DNA of 64,000 nt from Phycisphaeraceae bacterium (GTDB lineage: Bacteria; Planctomycetota; Phycisphaerae; Phycisphaerales; Phycisphaeraceae), in contig PAIY01000193.1 of assembly GCA_002704825.1 (NCBI GenBank), positions 1 through 64,000 on the forward strand, written 5' to 3'. The position numbers were made by a program, and so were the translations under genes. Shown here one piece after another: positions 37,271-45,667 of this stretch. The stretch's first letter is position 1. Each line of letters opens with the position of its first letter. The notes under the pieces were generated by a model. It made no database searches and was not told the origin of the DNA. It worked only from the letters and a program-made list of their open reading frames with translations.

Positions 37271-38122
37271 ATGCTATTATTTGATATGGCCCATAAACAC
37301 CCCATCCTGCTCTTTGAGGATCGCAAGGTCCAGGGGGAATACTTTAACCTCACCTCCGTGGAGTGGTCACGCAACACGTTACCCCCCTATCACGGGCATG
37401 ACTATCCGGAAATATTCTGGCTCACACACGGGCAATGTGAACATCGCATCAACAAACAGGCGATGACCTTGACCATGGGCGCGCTGGTCCTCATGCGTCC
37501 GTCGGACTTCCATGGGTTGTATGCGATTCGCGGCCGACGTTTCTCATTTACCAACCTTGCGATTGAACCCAAATACTGGCGTAAATGCATCCGGCGTTTT
37601 GTGGATCCCTTGCGCACGCTCTATGACAATAAACCGTCAGTGCCCTGGATGACGCAGTTATCCAAGCCGGAGCTTGATGCATTGATGCAGGATGCAAGAC
37701 ACCTGGCCTACCAGGCGCACAGTCTGTTTAACCTCGAACGCTTTTTGCTTAATACGTGGAGTCGCTGTGTCAGTGGCCAATCCACATCCCATGATCATTC
37801 CGGCGCCCCGGATTGGCTGGCTGAAGCGCGCGTTCAAATTCAAGAACCGGAAATGTTTCGCATGGGTGTCGAAGCATTTGTCGATCTTTGTGGCCGATCC
37901 CATGAACATGTCAGTCGTGTCTGCCAGAAGCACTATGGCATGAGTCCGTCCCAGTTGGTCAACCAGATGCGATTGGCCTACGCAGCACGATCACTGCGCA
38001 CCTCCACACGCTCCGTCACCGAGATTGCCATGGACTGTGGCTTTGAAGCTCCCGGCCGATTCTACACCATCTTCCGCAAAGCCTATGGCACCACACCTTT
38101 GAAATATCGCAATCCGCGGTGA
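37271..38122 (+). CDS. AraC family transcriptional regulator
   Basis: 283-residue regulator. An N-terminal cupin-type ligand domain (about 15-110; PPYHGHDYPEIFWLTHG and LMRPSDFHGL) is followed by a C-terminal double helix-turn-helix AraC domain (about 180-283). The latter shows CGRSHEHVSRVCQKHYGMSP and SVTEIAMDCGFEAPGRFYTI with the final FRKAYGTTPLKYR. The start could be the ATG at 37271 or at 37286; neither has a clear Shine-Dalgarno. It is divergent from the epimerase-led operon and upstream of a Gfo/Idh plus hydroxyacid dehydrogenase pair, so it probably activates one or both in response to a sugar. Confidence 0.9.
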   Translation: MLLFDMAHKHPILLFEDRKVQGEYFNLTSVEWSRNTLPPYHGHDYPEIFWLTHGQCEHRINKQAMTLTMGALVLMRPSDFHGLYAIRGRRFSFTNLAIEPKYWRKCIRRFVDPLRTLYDNKPSVPWMTQLSKPELDALMQDARHLAYQAHSLFNLERFLLNTWSRCVSGQSTSHDHSGAPDWLAEARVQIQEPEMFRMGVEAFVDLCGRSHEHVSRVCQKHYGMSPSQLVNQMRLAYAARSLRTSTRSVTEIAMDCGFEAPGRFYTIFRKAYGTTPLKYRNPR

Positions 38123-38253
38123 TTGTCGGCATATCAATATAGAAAATAAAATCGTCAAATTAAAAGGCGAATAGATCAAATTGGATAACTATCATGATTG
38201 ATCAGTTAATGCAGTCAATTCAATGATCGTTTAATAATCTCACGGAGATGAAC

Positions 38254-39288
38254 ATGTCCAAGCCCATTCGCATTGCCATCGTCGGCACGGGTTTCATGGC
38301 TAAAACGCAAGGGCTGAACCTGGCAGCCCAACAGGATGTCCAGATCGTCGCCGTCTGCGGTTTGAACCTGCAACTGGCCCGAACATTCATCGCTGATCAT
38401 GGCTTTGAGCAGGCAACGGCGTTTGACTGTTTTGATGCGATGCTCGATTCCGTTTCACTCGATGCCGTGTATTTTGCCCTACCCCCCTTTGCTCATAATG
38501 ACCAACTGGTCACAGCACTGAATCGTGGCCTTCACGTCTTTACTGAAAAGCCGTTGGCACTTAATCTTGAAGATGCCAATGCCATGGCGGACGCGGCTAC
38601 GCGCAGCGGTAAAGTCACACAGGTGGACTACCAATTTCGATTCAAGCCTTCGGTCAAGCGATTGGTTCAAGCGATCAACGATGGGACAGCAGGTCGGCCG
38701 ACCCTTTTCACCGGGCGTTTCTGGGTGAACATGGATGGTGCGGATTGGTGGCGAAACAAAGCACAATCCCGGGGGCAAATTTTTGAACAGGTGATTCATC
38801 TCTACAACCTCGCGGTCGCGCTCTGCGGTGACGTGGAAAGTGTCACCGGGCAGATGCGCAATCTCTGTCATCGTGATCATGATGACTACAGCATCGAAGA
38901 CACATCCATCGGCACACTCAACTTTACCAATGGTGCCATGGCCAGCATCACCGGGAGTAACTGTGCTGTAAAAGACCATTTTTTCGGGGATTTTCGCGTG
39001 GCTTTTGAGAATGTCACGCTCGATTGTCACACCACCGGCCAAAGCTGGGTCACACCGGATCATGCGTATTGGTATGCGGATGGTAAGTGTGAACGGCTTG
39101 ATGAGTCGGTCGGTATTCACCGCGAAGTTGCTCGCGATTTTATTGCTGCCATCCGTGAGAACCGTCCTGCGTTGTGCCCGATCCAACAAGCGTACGAGGA
39201 CGTCAAACTCATTTTCGCCATCATTGAATCTGCTGAAAATGATGGGAAGCGAATCAACATGGAGACTTGCCATGCGTATTCTGGTTAA
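38254..39288 (+). CDS. Gfo/Idh/MocA family NAD(P)-dependent oxidoreductase
   Basis: 344-residue dehydrogenase with the Rossmann loop IAIVGTGFMAKTQG and the intact family motif TEKPLALN. The C-terminal domain includes QVDYQFRFKPSVKRLV and FEQVIHLYNLAVALCG. The ATG at 38254 is chosen because CGGAG sits six bases upstream; the ATG at 38248 would directly touch it. Its end overlaps the start of the next gene by 17 bases, so translation is coupled. It lies 131 bases after the AraC gene in the same direction. Cytoplasmic; probably oxidises a sugar whose product goes to the following 2-hydroxyacid dehydrogenase. Substrate unknown. Confidence 0.86.
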   Translation: MSKPIRIAIVGTGFMAKTQGLNLAAQQDVQIVAVCGLNLQLARTFIADHGFEQATAFDCFDAMLDSVSLDAVYFALPPFAHNDQLVTALNRGLHVFTEKPLALNLEDANAMADAATRSGKVTQVDYQFRFKPSVKRLVQAINDGTAGRPTLFTGRFWVNMDGADWWRNKAQSRGQIFEQVIHLYNLAVALCGDVESVTGQMRNLCHRDHDDYSIEDTSIGTLNFTNGAMASITGSNCAVKDHFFGDFRVAFENVTLDCHTTGQSWVTPDHAYWYADGKCERLDESVGIHREVARDFIAAIRENRPALCPIQQAYEDVKLIFAIIESAENDGKRINMETCHAYSG

Positions 39289-40267
39289 CTTACCTGCGGG
39301 CTTTTTCACACGACTTGAACTCAAACCTATCTTTGACCGACTTCATCAAATGGGGCAGATTCGCTGCACATCATATGACACACCTGAACAGATCGCTGAG
39401 GATTTATGCTGGGCTCAGGCGGTGATCATGTGGAGTTGGCCGACATTGTCAGAGCAGATGCTCGATCGCGCCAAAGACCTGCAATACCTGGGACAAATTG
39501 ATGTTGATTGCCCAACCGCCAAAGCAGCGATGGAGCGTGGGATTGCCATGTCGCTGAGTAAAGGCGGGTGGTCTCCTGCTGTAGCGGAACTGGCGCTGGG
39601 GTTGATGCTCAGTTGCCTTCGAAAGACCAGTGAATATCACATCCAAATGCGTAGCGCAACGGAGACGTGGGTTGAGAATTTCCCAACCGACATTGATGGC
39701 AACGAACGCCAACTCACCGGACGAAGCGTGGGGATTGTGGGATTGGGGCGAATTGGTCAACGTCTTGCCCAACTGCTTCAACCCTTCAACATCACGTTGC
39801 ATGTGACGGATCCTTACGTCAGTGATGCGGTGCTTAAAAAGTATCAGGCCAAGCGCGTCTCGATTGATGAACTTTGCGAAATGTCAGAAGTCCTGGTTCT
39901 CTGTGCTGCAGAAAACGACGGCACGCGCAAGGTGATCGATGAAGATCAAATTCAACGCTTGAGAAAACAGGCGGTGTTTATCAATGTTGCGCGGTCTGCC
40001 TTGGTGGACTATCACGCACTGGCTAAACGTCTTGAGCAAGGTGATGTGATTGCAGCATTGGATGTGTTTGATGAAGAACCATTGTCTAAGGACCATGTTC
40101 TGCGCAACTTGCCCAACACCTATCTGACGCCACATCGTGGTGGTGGGTTGGTGGAATCACTGAATCGATGTGTGGGTTGGCTGGTTGACGATCTGCAGGC
40201 GTTGCAACGCAAAGAAAGACGACTTCATGCGATGGATCAAAGTATGCTTATCGCGTTGGGGGGTTGA
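39272..40267 (+). CDS. D-isomer-specific 2-hydroxyacid dehydrogenase
   Basis: 331-residue NAD-dependent dehydrogenase. Nucleotide-binding loop GIVGLGRIGQRLAQ (about residues 155-168). The catalytic set comprises the Arg in INVARSALVD, the Glu in DVFDEEPL and the His in TPHRGG. The catalytic-domain half is shorter and less conserved at the N-terminus. The ATG at 39272 is chosen for GGAG eight bases upstream and for its position immediately before MRILVNLPAG; the open frame upstream only overlaps the previous gene. It is coupled to the Gfo/Idh gene, suggesting reduction of a 2-keto acid or hydroxypyruvate-type product. It converges on the gene at 40433. Confidence 0.88.
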   Translation: MRILVNLPAGFFTRLELKPIFDRLHQMGQIRCTSYDTPEQIAEDLCWAQAVIMWSWPTLSEQMLDRAKDLQYLGQIDVDCPTAKAAMERGIAMSLSKGGWSPAVAELALGLMLSCLRKTSEYHIQMRSATETWVENFPTDIDGNERQLTGRSVGIVGLGRIGQRLAQLLQPFNITLHVTDPYVSDAVLKKYQAKRVSIDELCEMSEVLVLCAAENDGTRKVIDEDQIQRLRKQAVFINVARSALVDYHALAKRLEQGDVIAALDVFDEEPLSKDHVLRNLPNTYLTPHRGGGLVESLNRCVGWLVDDLQALQRKERRLHAMDQSMLIALGG

Positions 40268-40432
40268 TCGTCGCTGTCCCAGGCGATCGCTGGTGACTTT
40301 TTACCGCTTTATTTAACTGCTGCGCAGTTTCAGCATCACACAGTGATGTAGCTATTAATCGACATCTATCGCTGTTGACTCATATCAGTCTTTGCAGAAC
40401 GTGACAATCAAAAACACTGCTGCTTCTCATGA

Positions 40433-41479
40433 TTAATCGTGCCAACGGAAGATGGTGGTGACCTGTGCGATTTGTGGGTCTTTGAGAGACTGATATGCAG
40501 CAGGAGCATCCGACGGATCATGCACGCTGTAAAGAAATTCGGGGAAGTGGACTTTGCCTGATTGGATCATCTGGAAGATGGCATCCAGATCACCTGGCTC
40601 CCAATCGCGTGGGAAAAACATCTTGGCTTCACGCTGGAAAAAAGGCCAATAGTTGAAGGTGATGTCTGACTTGTAGCTGCCTTGGAAGATGTAGCGTACG
40701 TGTTTATCAAGTTTGACATTCCAGTAAGGCGCATGCAAGCCATCGACGGCATCATCAATCACAGCCGGTACGCCGGTGGCATCGACGATGATGTCTGCAC
40801 CCTTTTCAAAATGCTCACGAATGTGTTTGGCAATGGCTCGCGTGACGACTTGCGCTTCAATGCCCCACTGCTTTGCAAGATCAACGCGGGTTGCTGATCG
40901 GTCCAAGCCGATGACGTCATAACCATGGCTTGCAAAGAACCGGGCACTGAATAAACCGATGGCCCCCAAACCGATGACGGCAATCCGGTCATCATCATAG
41001 CGTGTAACGTTATTAAAACCGTGACATGAGATCGCAGCCAAACGTGCAAGAACAGCCTGAACATCGTCAACGTCATCGGGGATGGAGATAAGCTGGTCTG
41101 CAGTACAGATGGCATGATCAGCCTGACCGCCCCATTGGCCGACATGCGGCGGTGTGTGATGCGTGCCGATGATGACCACGCGCTGGTTGTCAGTCAACTC
41201 CGTATCACCCGGATCAATCACGCGCCCAACACGTGCATAGCCGGGGACGATGGTTTTGCCTGCGTGTTCGCTGCTGCCATCGACCATTTTACCAAGCTCG
41301 CGGAGCTCGGTGCCGGGGCTGATGCAGGAGCAGGTGGTCTGCACGAGAGCTTGACCGGTTTGCAATGCAGCGATGGGAAACGTGTCGAGTCGGACACCCT
41401 TTGCATCAAAGACAATGCAGCGTCCCGGTTGATTGGGCTCACGTGGTTGGCAGTGGGTTTGTGTGGATAGGTTGGTCAT
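40433..41479 (-). CDS. Medium-chain (MDR) alcohol dehydrogenase-like protein
   Basis: 348-residue MDR-superfamily protein. The N-terminal GroES-like domain has CISPGTELRELG and YARVGRVIDPG; the Rossmann domain has RIAVIGLGAIGLFSARFF (about residues 165-182) and then IIVDATGVPAVID. The Cys/His ligands of classical zinc dehydrogenases are not evident, so a non-zinc reductase or dehydrogenase is more likely. No Shine-Dalgarno is visible. It follows the pseudopilin gene by 70 bases on the same strand and converges with the hydroxyacid dehydrogenase. It resembles sorbitol/threonine-dehydrogenase-like enzymes of sugar catabolism; substrate unknown. Cytoplasmic. Confidence 0.83.
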   Translation of the reverse strand: MTNLSTQTHCQPREPNQPGRCIVFDAKGVRLDTFPIAALQTGQALVQTTCSCISPGTELRELGKMVDGSSEHAGKTIVPGYARVGRVIDPGDTELTDNQRVVIIGTHHTPPHVGQWGGQADHAICTADQLISIPDDVDDVQAVLARLAAISCHGFNNVTRYDDDRIAVIGLGAIGLFSARFFASHGYDVIGLDRSATRVDLAKQWGIEAQVVTRAIAKHIREHFEKGADIIVDATGVPAVIDDAVDGLHAPYWNVKLDKHVRYIFQGSYKSDITFNYWPFFQREAKMFFPRDWEPGDLDAIFQMIQSGKVHFPEFLYSVHDPSDAPAAYQSLKDPQIAQVTTIFRWHD

Positions 41480-41549
41480 GATGTGTGCGATGGGTGAATG
41501 AATGTGAACTTAGCCTGATAGATCAACGCTATCCCTACAGGATGTGATA

Positions 41550-42338
41550 TTAATCGTAATACAGCGCATCCCAGTGTGCCTTGTCTGCCTTGATGTCAGG
41601 GACGGATGAGGCTTTGACATGCCCGTCAAAAAAGGCGTAGTTGTTGGCACCATTGTGATAATGCACACCTTTCCAGGCTGTGGAACTGTAACCGATGTAG
41701 TAGATGTAGCCTGAATCACCATAGCCGATCTGCGGGGAGTCATAGCTTGAGTTGTAAAGAACACGGCCGGACATGAACAGAAGCTTGCTGGCATTGCGGA
41801 TCTGATCGGTGTCATAGATGATCCACGGTGTCTGGTGTGTGCCCCCCCATGAAGGAATTCGGCCACCCGGTAAGCAGTAGTCGCTTTCGACATCTGCCAT
41901 GGAGTAACTGCGGAAGACATGTTCGACCCAGTAGTAATTGGTGTCATTAATCGCCAGACCACCACCCCCGCCCCAACCAAAATCTTCGAACGCCACGCGG
42001 TCATAGGTTGAGCAGACATACTTGTTGGTCGCCCCACCCATTTTCATGTACCCGCCACGCATAAGCACACCGGGCCACTTCATGGAAAAGGAGGTCGAGT
42101 TACCTGAAGCCTTGGCGTAGGCGTAGACGGCGGTAGGTGAGGCGCGGCGGTTGTCATCCATGTACAACATCGCGGCGGTGGTGAACTGTCGCTGCATCGT
42201 GGCACATTGCAACTGCCTGGACGTCTCACGTGCCTTGGCCAATGCCGGGAGCAAAATGGCAATCAAGATTGAGACAATGGAAATAACAACCAACAGTTCA
42301 ATGAGCGTAAAAGCAGGACGTGAAACGCGTTTTGACAT
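41550..42338 (-). CDS. Pseudopilin-like protein (A|F leader, H-x9-DG)
   Basis: 262-residue pseudopilin-like protein. A short leader ends [15 protein letters not shown], with Ala before the cleavage point, then a hydrophobic helix ending ILLPALAKARETSR. The C-terminal motif HNGANNYAFFDG is H-x9-DG. A GGAG lies four and seven bases from two adjacent ATG codons; the second is used here. It lies between a XylR-like regulator (upstream, same strand) and an MDR dehydrogenase gene. This is the third pseudopilin in the window placed beside a regulator of a carbohydrate module. Expected to be anchored in the inner membrane after prepilin peptidase processing. Confidence 0.85.
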   Translation of the reverse strand: MSKRVSRPAFTLIELLVVISIVSILIAILLPALAKARETSRQLQCATMQRQFTTAAMLYMDDNRRASPTAVYAYAKASGNSTSFSMKWPGVLMRGGYMKMGGATNKYVCSTYDRVAFEDFGWGGGGGLAINDTNYYWVEHVFRSYSMADVESDYCLPGGRIPSWGGTHQTPWIIYDTDQIRNASKLLFMSGRVLYNSSYDSPQIGYGDSGYIYYIGYSSTAWKGVHYHNGANNYAFFDGHVKASSVPDIKADKAHWDALYYD

Positions 42339-42522
42339 CATATCTCTCCAGAATAGGTGGCGGACAAGCCCCGGAAAATCCGGTGTGAGTATCAGAAGTC
42401 TAGGAGGCTTGATCCGATGTTCTGGTTATATATTGCAAATAAGTTGCGCCAGGTGACAAAACAACGTATTCCGTTACGCGGTATCAATTGTAGGGTTGAA
42501 TACGTGGATTACCACTGTTTTC

Positions 42523-43734
42523 CTACACTTCCGGTCGGTAATCGCTGCCTGAAAGGCTGGATTCACTGCGATTGCGATACGCACGACGATAAGCCGAGGG
42601 CGTCTGCGTCAGATGCTTCATGAATATCGCGGACAATCGCCCCGCCGAGTTAAATCCGCAGCGAAGTGCAATGTCGATGGTTTTCAAATCGGTATCCCGC
42701 AATAGCTGCTTGGCCAATTCCAGGCGGGAATCGATGATCTCCTGGTGAATGGATCGGCCGATGAGTTTTTCAAACGCATACTCCAACGACCTTCTCGATC
42801 GCGGCACAACCCTCAGAACATCCCGCACCGTCACCGACTCTTCGACATTCTCACGGATATATCGCAAAGCTGCTGCGACGTCATCATCCTCAACACACAG
42901 CAGGTTGGTCGACTGTCGCTGGACGACGCCGAGAGTTTCAAACACCATGCGATGGTGCTTGAGTTTTCTGCCGATGATTTGATCTTCGAGCATTTGTGCT
43001 GCCGCATAGCCCATACGTTCCCCCCCTGCATCCAGATAGGACACGGGCGGCCAGGCCAGGTGACATTGAAAATCCCCACAGGCATGACCGATGATGCCGA
43101 TCTGTTCGGGGATGTGAATGTTGAGCATGTGACAGGCTTCGGTGAGATGGTGCGCCAGTTCCATATGATGCACGATGACGCCAACGGGTTTTGGCAGCAC
43201 CTTGGCCCACTGGACAAACTTGCTGATCAGATCGTCCCACGAAGTCGGTGGGTGATCGTAATCCTCAGGCAAAACCGTGTAAGGCAAGCCAAGTTTCTTC
43301 ATGTAACGGATAAATACGTTACGTCTTGGTCGTTGATTCCAGACTTGATCGATGTAGGCAAACTGTTGAAAGCCCACCCTCCGCAAGTGATCCACACCGG
43401 ACTGAATGATGTGTGCATCATCATCGGTGACCGAGGGGAAAGTGTAACGATCCGGCCCCATGAGAATGCCCACGCGCGGTTTATCGATGCGATCAAGCAG
43501 GGCATGCGCTTGCTTCTCTGCAGAGGAAAGTAACACGCCGTCAACGTTTTGCCAGATGTCATCAAGAAATTCAACGGGGTTGGCCCAGTAGCTAAAAGCC
43601 AATGACCAATTGCCACGTTCCCGGGCAAAACTGACGATCCCTTCCATGAGTGACCGGTTTAAATCACTGTCCATCCGCATCCCCACCGCGATGCGTTTGC
43701 GACTGGGTAACGTGATTGAATCGGGTGTGGGCAT
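42523..43734 (-). CDS. XylR-like regulator: LacI-type sensor + AraC DNA-binding domain
   Basis: 403-residue regulator. The N-terminal ~285 residues form a LacI/periplasmic-binding-protein-type sugar sensor (KRIAVGMRMDSDLNRSLMEG at the start). The C-terminal ~100 residues form an AraC double helix-turn-helix, with TDLKTIDIALRCGFNSAGRL and a final FMKHLTQTPSAYRRAYR. This is the domain order of E. coli XylR, activator of xylose genes. The ATG at 43734 is taken as start; codons before it have no support. It is followed by a pseudopilin and an MDR dehydrogenase on the same strand, and the GH28-like gene lies upstream on the same strand. It probably activates one of these units in response to a pentose or related sugar. 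Confidence 0.88.
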   Translation of the reverse strand: MPTPDSITLPSRKRIAVGMRMDSDLNRSLMEGIVSFARERGNWSLAFSYWANPVEFLDDIWQNVDGVLLSSAEKQAHALLDRIDKPRVGILMGPDRYTFPSVTDDDAHIIQSGVDHLRRVGFQQFAYIDQVWNQRPRRNVFIRYMKKLGLPYTVLPEDYDHPPTSWDDLISKFVQWAKVLPKPVGVIVHHMELAHHLTEACHMLNIHIPEQIGIIGHACGDFQCHLAWPPVSYLDAGGERMGYAAAQMLEDQIIGRKLKHHRMVFETLGVVQRQSTNLLCVEDDDVAAALRYIRENVEESVTVRDVLRVVPRSRRSLEYAFEKLIGRSIHQEIIDSRLELAKQLLRDTDLKTIDIALRCGFNSAGRLSAIFMKHLTQTPSAYRRAYRNRSESSLSGSDYRPEV

Positions 43735-44040
43735 GTGAGCATTGTGCCAACAGGTGGTTGAAGCGACAAGTGTTTTGTGTGAGTACCAGTCGTGGCATAC
43801 TGCCATCATGACCGCCGTGATGCATGTGCGTGAATGTCCTGCATGACATTAACCTCATCCCTTTGATACCAATCCGGCTTGAAAAAGTGTGCGTTGCATT
43901 GATTAAGCACCAGGAGTGAGGGCAGGTGTCTTGATGCGACTTCTAACCTGCATTGCATTGACATGCAGTGCTCTTGGGGGCACGGATTTTGTGAGTTTGT
44001 TATGTGTTCAAAGACTCTGATCGACTGACGTCACATCAAC
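43735..44040. other. 306-bp intergenic region
   Basis: This lies between the XylR-like start and the GH28-like stop. The only open frame is a 28-codon stretch on the plus strand (43934-44020) beginning MRLLTCIALTC, like the start of a signal peptide but without a following protein. I see no clear promoter or terminator. Confidence 0.5.
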
Positions 44041-45429
44041 TCAAACATACGCAATGCGATCCGCGACATCTGAATCCACCGTCAGTTTCGCAGGCCCTTT
44101 CTCAATCTCCAACCTGGCGTCGGGATAGAGCATGACACTGTTGGCAGTTTTCAGATGGATGTCGCGTTGATCATCACTGAAAAACATCTGCGTCACACCT
44201 GGTTTGGCAAAAGTGCATCCATTGAGGAACACGGTCATGGGCTCTTCGTGGACCATGTCCTGGGTCTTGCGGAAGACGGCGAGTTGCTTGCCGATGTGAC
44301 TGTTGACGATGGTGATTGAATCAATGGGCGTGTTGACGTTAAGCAAGCTGCTGGGTTTGTCATGTGCGACATGAATGCGATCAAGGACGATGCCCTGCTG
44401 CAGTGGCAATGGTGCGTTGGGGTAATACGAACGGCTGAACTTACCACTGTCATAGTGCACCGAAAAACCGATGCGCGGGTTCTTGAGCGTGATGTCACGG
44501 AAGACGACATTGCGCACGCCAGCAGTGTAGGTCACATCGTCCTGAACCATGTACCACATGATGCCATCAAGTTCCTTAGCGCCATGCTCATGGGTCGGCT
44601 GCGTCGTCGAGTTGAAGAACCGGCCATCGGCGTCGGCGCGGACACGGTAAAGCCGGCCGTTACTCACCACGGTGTCGGACTTTTGCACCTGCATGCCTTT
44701 AAACCAATCCACCCAGGCACCCGCGATGATCCGACAGAAAAAGCCGATCTCTCGACCGTCATCCAGGTCGACACATTTTTCAACCACACCGTCTTCGATC
44801 CAGCCCATCTCCGGATTGCCCACGTCGTAGTCATGCGCATTGAGCGCGATGGCATCGTCACCCGTTTCAAAGACACCGTTGCTGACGACAAAACGTTTGC
44901 CACGTCCGAAGTGCACGCCGTCTTTCTTGCCACGAATGATCACATCGTTGACGATGACATCTTCAAAGGAGCAGATGTGAATGCAGTACTGCAACGCGCC
45001 GACATCATCACAGCGGAAGCGTTCGATGCGCAGGTCCTGCACATGGAAAAACGAAACCTGGCCATGAAGGCCGAAGACTTCGCGGAACGTGCGGACGTCC
45101 ATGTCATTGACAATCAGTGACAAACCTTCAAGTCGGATCGCCTTGTCGGTGGTGCGGGTGAGCGCACCTTTATTGAGAAAGACATGCGTGAACGGGCCCT
45201 GCTCATCGACTTTGCGAACAAAAGTATTGGCTTTGAAAATCAGGTCCGTATGACTGGGCAAAAGCACCGTGTCCGCCAGATCGTAGACACCAGGCCGACT
45301 GACAATGATCGTCCCCTGCTGATCCACAGCCTTTTGCAAAGCTCGGGCGTTCTCCATCCCCGTAGCCGTCGGCAGGAAGCCAAAGTCAGCGGCATTGACC
45401 TCATGATATTGTCCAAGACTCGCAGGCAC
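44041..45429 (-). CDS. GH28-like right-handed beta-helix protein, apparently cytoplasmic
   Basis: 462-residue protein of the pectin-lyase-like superfamily. It opens with VNAADFGFLPTATGMENARA, the usual N-terminal block. It continues with beta-helix coils and has ETGDDAIALN (D191, D192), matching the paired Asp of GH28 polygalacturonases. Other GH28 catalytic blocks are not clear, so activity on galacturonides is only possible. No signal peptide precedes the fold. The start is a GTG at 45429 with GAGG upstream; no in-frame ATG exists near the N-terminus. It is divergent from the GH39-like gene across 238 bases. A cytoplasmic enzyme acting on imported oligosaccharides is the simplest reading. 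Confidence 0.72.
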   Translation of the reverse strand: MPASLGQYHEVNAADFGFLPTATGMENARALQKAVDQQGTIIVSRPGVYDLADTVLLPSHTDLIFKANTFVRKVDEQGPFTHVFLNKGALTRTTDKAIRLEGLSLIVNDMDVRTFREVFGLHGQVSFFHVQDLRIERFRCDDVGALQYCIHICSFEDVIVNDVIIRGKKDGVHFGRGKRFVVSNGVFETGDDAIALNAHDYDVGNPEMGWIEDGVVEKCVDLDDGREIGFFCRIIAGAWVDWFKGMQVQKSDTVVSNGRLYRVRADADGRFFNSTTQPTHEHGAKELDGIMWYMVQDDVTYTAGVRNVVFRDITLKNPRIGFSVHYDSGKFSRSYYPNAPLPLQQGIVLDRIHVAHDKPSSLLNVNTPIDSITIVNSHIGKQLAVFRKTQDMVHEEPMTVFLNGCTFAKPGVTQMFFSDDQRDIHLKTANSVMLYPDARLEIEKGPAKLTVDSDVADRIAYV

Positions 45430-45667
45430 AGCATCATCCTCTACACAAAAACAGGCTCGATATCAACCATCGTTTTGAAGTAAACAGACAGTGCGATACC
45501 GTTAAAATTCCAACCGCGCATCGTATTGAGACAAGCACCTCAACGCAAGCCGATCAGGCAACCAATTCAATCATGCTGCGTTTGCATTCCGAGTCATTAA
45601 CACGAAGAATACGTCAATTGCAGTTGCACTTTTCCCCCCCAGATTCCTGCCCGTTTGGAGTTTTGAC

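Noticed and set aside
38479-39324. 281-codon minus-strand frame
   Set aside because: Antisense to the Gfo/Idh gene whose motifs are intact on the plus strand.
40315-40329. AACTGC-TGC-GCAGTT hairpin between convergent genes as a terminator
   Set aside because: The stem is only six pairs and no T-run follows on either strand, so a terminator call is not supported.
42455-42490. Possible XylR operator (GTATTCCGTTACGCGGTATC) upstream of the third pseudopilin
   Set aside because: The two halves do not form a true inverted or direct repeat and no second copy was found, so no site is claimed.
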